Assembly: GCA_027596075.1 (NCBI GenBank)
Contig: JADGJC010000303.1
Coordinates: forward strand, 26,975 to 41,104
Direction of reading: 5' to 3'
DNA from: Rhizophlyctis rosea
Lineage: Eukaryota > Chytridiomycota > Chytridiomycetes > Rhizophlyctidales > Rhizophlyctidaceae
DNA length: 14,130 nucleotides
A model generated the notes under the pieces. It was not told where the DNA came from, did no database searches, and saw only the letters and a list, made by a program, of their open reading frames with translations. Below are positions 9,466 through 14,130 of the stretch, piece after piece. Each line of letters begins with the position of its first letter. The stretch's first letter is position 1. The position numbers and the translations under genes were made by a program.

Positions 9466-11297
9466 GTAGGTGACAGGTTCATGGTTGGCGAGTCTACCTT
9501 GAATCGATTGACCGCGACCGATCTTCTGAGGTTTGCGCATCAGGTGAACGTCATGACCTTCCAAACGCCTTGAGGGTTTGAAGCCCATTCCCCGTATCAC
9601 TCTTCTCCTCTTGCCATCGCTGGCGCAGAGTTCATTTTTCGCTTTGTCGACCATGACCCGCCAGCAGGATTGTGCCAGTCAACATCCATCTTTAGCATGA
9701 GACTCACGAAAGCAGCAACAAGAAGGAACCTAAAAGCCATGAAGACAACACAAGTCTTAGCATCTGTATACCTTGTCACTTACCCCATTTTCGTTGGCGT
9801 TGTGTACGTCCATTACTTCCGGATGAACGTGTCTTTTTGCAAGTGAATGGATATGATCATGCCAGCCCACATGACTTTTGATGGCCAGCAACATGGGTGT
9901 AAAATGGAAGGGGACTTCCGCGCCGGATATTGTGGGGAAACAGTCGGCACGCCTCGGCAAGGTTCACTCGATCCTCCATACCAACTTTAAGATGTGGACT
10001 TCGCTTTCAAAAGGTCACTACTGGTCATGGCGTTTTGTTCGGATTGAAGTTGTTCGAACCCTTTTTTGCCCACCGGTCTTTTGAGTGGAGTGGTCGCAGT
10101 TTGTGTGAGCGTATCGCGCGAGAGCCATTTCAACACCCACTGGTCTGCTTGCGTGATTACCAAAATCTATTTTCGCAGACTGCGCGGTGGTTTGCATTTC
10201 CCCCTTTTTCGTTCGACGCATGCATTTGGATGACCAAACTCAAACATTAACAAGCAGGCGGGCCACGACCCGTAGGAACATGGTAGGACTGGTCCGGTAA
10301 GTCCACATATTGAAGGTGCGCTTGTAGTTGAATGCATTTTCCAGTCGAAGGCATCTTATCTTCAATTCTATTTTGTTGATGGTTTATTTTTGTTCGATGA
10401 GTTTACCTTGGATGACGGTATTGACTGCGGCAATATTTTACCCGTGGTTCGAGTCTCCACATCTCACACGCAAGTACCCTGTAAGGATCATGGAGAACAA
10501 ATTGTATGACGTTCTCAACGGGCTCCATCATTTGCCCCAACATACCAAAAATGGGTACTCTTGAAGTGGCGATCAATCCGTGTAGGGAGGACTTTGCGTG
10601 CCGGAACAGTCCTCCCGTTTGAATGGAGGAGTTTTGATGAGATGCAATGAAACTGATCTTGAATCTTGAGGTAGGAAAGGGCGTAGGCCGGAACGAAGGG
10701 GGCAGATTGGAGTCAGTCGCGTGAACTAAGTCGCGTAGTCCGTGTTCCCATTCCAAGGCATTATAATCCACCCATTCAGAAACATGTTCGTCTCCAAAAC
10801 GAATGGTGCACGTGACAGTATTGCTCCATCCCTCGCCACTCTCGTCCCCACTGCTCGACTCTCCTCATTTTTGCTTTACTCTTCGGATTTTGCAGGTAAA
10901 GTACCTCGATCCGGCGATCATATTAAATCGTCACCGGGACTACCAATCCATCACCTTCTTGTCTCGATGTAGCTGGTCAATCAGATGTTCATAATAATTT
11001 GAGTAAGGTTCTTTTTTTGTGCTGCCCTTTTCAAGAGCTTCCGAAAGCACGGTTGCTGCAACAGATACTATGAGGAAAACAATCGGTAATGACACACATA
11101 TGGATGATGCCTTGGCAAATACGATACAAAACTTTTGGACCAGTATACCAAGAACTGCTTGCAACCAGCATGATAGGAGTTATGCGTTTCAGTCTCTTTT
11201 TGCCCACCTCAACTAATGGATAGTAGAATGGAAATCGTGGATGCCAATACCGTCATGGTCCAGCTCACTTCACTGGCATAGCCAGCTTGAGGGTTTT
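9466..11297. other. Long stretch without a recognised gene; minus-strand candidates only
   Basis: Several minus-strand frames look protein-like but cannot be assembled with confidence. The segment 9601-9689 ends in a GTGATA donor whose phase fits an exon at 9525-9342. That exon contains NLSPTELDELLRED and ends in TAG. The segment 10403-10867 is open for about 150 codons. The frame at 10940-11164 carries a hydrophobic run (VSLPIVFLIVSVAATVL) followed by a charged tail. No family is recognised, the frames are near chance length, and the first candidate lies antisense to the rotatin exon 1 duplicate. Plus-strand frames (for example 10328-10564) are no better supported. Confidence 0.3.
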
Positions 11298-11309
11298 GAC
11301 GCATTTCAG

Positions 11310-11627
11310 GGTCTTATTTGTATTGTTGCCGATTGAAAGTCTTCCCATCAAACCTCCGTACTCGACATTTCGTCCACCCAAAATGGCAATCACTTTTTGC
11401 TGGAAGAAGACTTTTTTTATGTCCCCTTACGCACCTTAGCAATAGGAGGTGAGTGTCCACTTTGCTGGTCCGAGCACATCCACGGCGCCACTGAGTGGGT
11501 CATTACCATGTGCTAAATCCAACATGCAAGCAGAACCGACAAAAGACACAGTTGGAATGGTCGCACTAAGTACCACCTCCCGACGCTTCTTCATCTCAAG
11601 CGTCCAACTCTTTTTCCACATAATTGA
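11310..11627 (+). CDS. Candidate spliced gene in copy 3, unknown product
   Basis: Proposed exons are 11310-11448 and 11531-11627. The first follows GCATTTCAG and is open to the donor AGGAG/GTGAGT. The second follows ACATGCAAG, with a branch-like TGCTAAA upstream, and ends in TGA; phases agree. The first exon starts and ends in the same phases as the candidate exon 6981-7344 in copy 2. Its opening SYLYCCRLK resembles SYFRCHDLQ read in the same frame at 3432 in copy 1. The product would be basic and cysteine-containing, with no known domain. A competing minus-strand frame over 11263-11400 (VIAILGGRNVEYGGLMGRLS) is also open, so the strand is uncertain. Upstream exons are not found. Confidence 0.25.
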
Positions 11628-12191
11628 TCAATATGGATATTATGATACAATTGCACATGGCCGACCTTGTGGTGGCCGAAGTGATCAGGTTCCGTCAGTC
11701 AAAGTGTCATATAATATGCCGTTCCGGGAGCAGGAACGCGTCGGGCAGTTCGGGCTTATTGTGAGATCCCGACGTACCATGCGCCGTCTTGATGGAAGCT
11801 TACCATCATGCGCATGAAAGTGCGAAGTCGCTCTAACGACTTTTTCATGCCAGGCGGCATACGCGTGACATATCCAATGTGTCCATGAAAGTCACCTATG
11901 GCTCGCGGGCGCGGATGGGCCTGAAATGCCAGGTTGATCACATTCCAGTTCATGCAGAAGCCACCCACTGTGCATTGCGTTATCCAGTTGGTGTCTCGTC
12001 ACGGTATCCAAAACTGATTTGAAACACGATGAAGACCATGGAAATGGAAAGAAGGATCGTGACCCGTATGTTTCAGGGCTTTCCCACTAGGTCCACGCAA
12101 ATGAGCTGTCATGGCATTGGATCCAGGCCCGGGGTTGGAAAGAACGCGCTGACTTTAGGAAGGATGGGTCATACTATAGGAACTGTCGGCC

Positions 12192-12198
12192 TATAAAA
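12192..12198 (+). promoter_or_regulatory. TATA box of repeat copy 3
   Basis: TATAAAA in the context CCTATAAAACCC, followed by about 280 bases rich in C and T that lack long frames, typical of a transcribed leader. It is the counterpart of the box at 7949. A minus-strand frame opens at an ATG near 12112, so the short space between could act in both directions, but that frame is not otherwise supported. Confidence 0.45.
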
Positions 12199-12300
12199 CC
12201 CAGTCCATCGCAGCCAAAACCTGAACACTCGTCCGTCTTCTCATTCTCTCAATCCCCTTATCCAAACCTTCCACATCGTGCTCTCAAACCCTTTTCGGAT

Positions 12301-12324
12301 CCACCACCACCACCAACCACCACC
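12301..12324 (+). repeat. CCA-rich microsatellite
   Basis: A run of CCA triplets with one CAA interruption, about 110 bases downstream of the TATA box at 12192 and so probably in the leader of that transcript. It is complementary to the GGT tract at 12634-12655. Confidence 0.9.
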
Positions 12325-12439
12325 TTACAATAAATAAACGCCCAGTAGACCAATCAACCTCCTTCAACCTGCAGGCCCGATTGGGGTTTCGTAATCTCAC
12401 CGCCTGAACTTACACCTCTTTGAAGGCAGCAGCCACCGA

Positions 12440-12910
12440 GTGTCACTGCTGCTCTTTCATTGTCTCCTTCCGCCACCATCGCTCCAAGTTTCTGCCAACT
12501 CCATCAGCAACTTCACCTACACTGATATTAGAAAGATAACATCAAGGTCTCGAACAATTAAAGATTGCGAATCAGCTTCTCTTCGGTACAATGGTAGGTG
12601 TCAAATTGGCTTATATCTATGAGCTTCAAAATGATGGTGGTAGTGGTGGTGGTGGCAAGGACTCCTATGCCGATAGGCCGTTCAAGAGCATAAGTCAGGT
12701 ACGCAGTGTCTCGAATGGCATTTTACAATTTGCTGTAGGTTCCTATTCATAGGCACCAGCAGCGATGATTGGGCGGCATGCGGAGGGAAGTTTCATGCTT
12801 TAGAGGGATGGCTTGTATTGTCGCTTGTACAATATATTTTGTTTCTAATATATATTATGACTTTTGTTGTGACTTCCAGTGCAATGTCTGGGTATGTCGT
12901 GCCGTCGTGA
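12440..12910 (+). CDS. Candidate small membrane protein gene in copy 3 (start not resolved)
   Basis: Proposed exons are up to 12593 and 12699-12910. The first frame is open from 12395 but has no ATG; 12440 marks a GTG where a hydrophobic run begins (SLLLFHCLLPPPSLQ). The donor ATG/GTAGGT at 12594 and the acceptor AGTCAG at 12698 bound a 105-bp intron holding the GGT tract. The junction is in phase, and the next frame runs 69 codons to TGA. It includes a likely transmembrane helix (WLVLSLVQYILFLIYIMTFV) and several cysteines before it (CLEWHFTICC). No family is recognised. An alternative reading starts at ATG 12591 through the GGT tract and splices at 12699-12752 to end at 12803, giving a 52-residue glycine-rich peptide. 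Both cannot be right. The TATA box at 12192 is the likely promoter. Either reading could be chance. Confidence 0.3.
12634..12655 (+). repeat. GGT-rich microsatellite, copy 3
   Basis: A short GGT/AGT run, the positional partner of the longer tract at 8688-8730. It lies in the proposed intron 12594-12698. Confidence 0.9.
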
Positions 12911-13254
12911 GTAGTTGCCAGCCGAGATGGAGTCTGTCCAATGGATAGGACCCGTGGCGCCATGTGTACATCTAACCTTTTGGGGAAATAATTATCACGC
13001 TGATGTTGTGCTCGTGTTCCTTTCCATGCCTGAGATTTCTCTTCTCTTCTCATTCCCACCAAATCGCTACCTATTTCACTGCAAGCAACAACAGTGCCAT
13101 ACCAAGGGAATCGCAAACACGTACAGTGCACTCCATGCTAGTGATCCAGCGATAAGTGGAGAGGTCGTGAATCATCTCTGACGTGGTGAGGTCCCACTGT
13201 CGCCGAAGATCTTCTGACCTGTGCGCGATGAACTTTCACTACTGACACAACACA
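12911..13254. other. Spacer before the rotatin promoter; nothing recognised
   Basis: No supported gene. The corresponding part of copy 2 (about 8990-9330) does not align by eye. An 88-codon plus frame (12915-13181) and a 112-codon minus frame (12793-13131) overlap here without recognisable content. Confidence 0.4.
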
Positions 13255-13260
13255 TATAAA
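13255..13260 (+). promoter_or_regulatory. TATA box of the rotatin gene
   Basis: TATAAA within CACATATAAAGC, 52 bases before the ATG at 13312. The sequence between is A/C-rich and free of upstream ATGs, consistent with a short leader. The core (ATATAAAGC) matches that at 7948-7956. Confidence 0.6.
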
Positions 13261-13311
13261 GCGCGTCCCTACCACCAAATCCACACACTGATCTCGGCAG
13301 CACTTTGCACA

Positions 13312-14130
13312 ATGAGTGTGACTCTGAATGTCCTCACGGAGAAGCTCGGTATGCAGGGACCGCTTGTTGACGCGTCGATCACCTCCTGAGATCGCTGACC
13401 TACACCATGTCACCATCACAGCTGATCCACTGCCGGAAGTACGATCAAGGGCCGTTGACACGTTACGGGTAACCTTGCACTTGTGCAAATGCATGCAAGT
13501 CATTGCTCACGATGACCCGTAGTTCAAGGTGGAAGCGGGTATTATCCGCGCTGGTACGAACCTACAAGCTCAAGGAGCCTGTCTATGAAATGGATTTCAG
13601 AAGCTTAACAAACTGTAATCACAGCGGATATCGCACATGATAAGGTCCTTCTGTTCAACTTGCTCAATACGATCGATGCGGAGAAAACAAAGTCTGGCGA
13701 AGCCGATCCGGTTCTCGAAATTGGTCTGGCTGTTTTGCAGGTGCGACCTTTTTTGCTTGCGAATACGACAATCATCTGTAGCATTTCTACTCACCTTCCG
13801 GTCACCTGGTAGAACTCAGCCGCCCATCGCACCCTCATAGATCTCAATGCAGTCCTCTTCTTTCGTAACATGAAACAGGACGCGCCACAACATACATCAA
13901 CCAGCCAGCTACTGGATGATATTCTGCAGAAGCTTTTGACGACGCCCGTCGTGAAGGAGAGAAAGCCGACGTCCAGAGTGGCCAGCAGGATGGCCAGTCC
14001 CACAAGGGCCACTAGTCCGCGTAGGACAAGAAGCCGGGCTGTCAGTCCAGCGAGGGTGGGATTGAGAAATGCTGGTGGTGTAGCATCAAGGAATTCCAGT
14101 CCGAATCGGCGCTTTGCTGGTGAGTGTCAG
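13312..14130 (+). CDS. RTTN: Rotatin homologue, N-terminal part (runs off the window)
   Basis: Proposed exons are 13312-13348, 13422-13468, 13523-13553, 13625-13740 and 13813-14119. A GTGAGT donor at 14120 continues beyond the window. Introns are 54-73 bp, all GT-AG and in phase. The 179 visible residues open with LTEKLADPLPEVRSRAVDTL, then FKVEAGII, DKVLLFNLL and EIGLAVLQ. This is the order of the rotatin N-terminal armadillo-like domain (human: KLGHQLAEIRERALKSIL, then CKIEHNLI). Rotatin acts at centrioles and basal bodies, in centriole elongation and ciliary function; human rotatin is about 2,200 residues, so under a tenth is visible. From about residue 127 the sequence turns basic and serine/proline-rich, with repeated SP pairs (ASPTR, TSPRR, VSPAR, SSPNR), likely a disordered, phosphorylated linker. 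The ATG is chosen because it lies just after the TATA box and gives the family's N-terminal helix directly. Confidence 0.82.

Larger units (their letters stand above)
11298..13348 (+). repeat. Decayed tandem segmental duplication, copy 3
   Basis: This is the partner of 6969-9465. It begins at the motif GACGCATTTCAGGGTCTTAT, passes the TATA box at 12192, the 15-mer at 12493, the TTAAAGATTGCGAATCA string at 12558 and the GGN tract at 12634, and ends in the first coding exon of rotatin. It therefore lies head-to-tail with copy 2, at an offset that falls from 4.33 to 3.89 kb. Because the end of this copy is the start of a conserved gene, copy 3 is probably the ancestral arrangement and copy 2 the derived one. 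That direction is inference. Confidence 0.58.

Noticed and set aside
10403..10867. About 150 stop-free codons on the minus strand as a gene
   Set aside because: By rough estimate a run this long has an even chance of occurring somewhere in the window. It shows no known domain, and joins to neighbouring segments were possible in several frames, so they are not evidence.
12591..12803. 52-residue glycine-rich peptide read through the GGT tract
   Set aside because: It was considered seriously, but copy 2 has consensus splice signals on both sides of the matching tract, which makes an intron the better reading.
2119..13254. Transposon or retroelement origin of the middle region
   Set aside because: I see no reverse transcriptase, integrase, transposase or terminal repeat signature in any frame. 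The head-to-tail anchors fit segmental duplication of local sequence better.

Overview
The window looks like nuclear DNA of an intron-rich eukaryote, most likely a flagellated early-diverging fungus such as a chytrid. This is inference. The right edge carries the 5' end of a rotatin homologue, a centriole/basal-body protein kept by organisms that build cilia. The left edge carries a complete UBFD1 homologue. Both are cut by short GT-AG introns (54 to 243 bp). There is no bacterial operon structure, and I recognise no rRNA, tRNA, CRISPR array or transposase.

Layout. Bases 1-610 are upstream sequence. A UBFD1-type ubiquitin-like protein gene occupies 611-2118 in eight exons on the plus strand. 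The gene for the rotatin N-terminus starts at 13312 behind a TATA box and runs off the right end after five exons. Between them lie about 11 kb in which I recognise no known protein family. Open frames there are no longer than chance allows in DNA of this composition, so all gene calls in the middle are candidates.

The middle is not featureless. Short matches recur in the same order, spaced about 3.2-4.3 kb apart, which suggests an old, heavily decayed tandem segmental duplication of two or three copies. The clearest pair is copy 2 (about 6969-9465) and copy 3 (about 11298-13348). Shared anchors include a splice-acceptor-like motif, a TATA box, a 15-bp identity, a 17-bp near-identity, a GGN tract and the first coding exon of rotatin. 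The offset drifts from 4.33 kb to 3.89 kb along the pair. A weaker copy 1 (about 3418-4747) shares fewer anchors. Copy 3 runs directly into the rotatin gene, so copy 2 ends in a spare rotatin first exon (9417-9465) that keeps its ATG, frame and splice donor.

Within the copies I describe three low-confidence plus-strand spliced candidates (6981-7441, 11310-11627, 12440-12910), plus minus-strand alternatives. UBFD1 and rotatin are not known to work together; their adjacency here implies nothing about a shared pathway.
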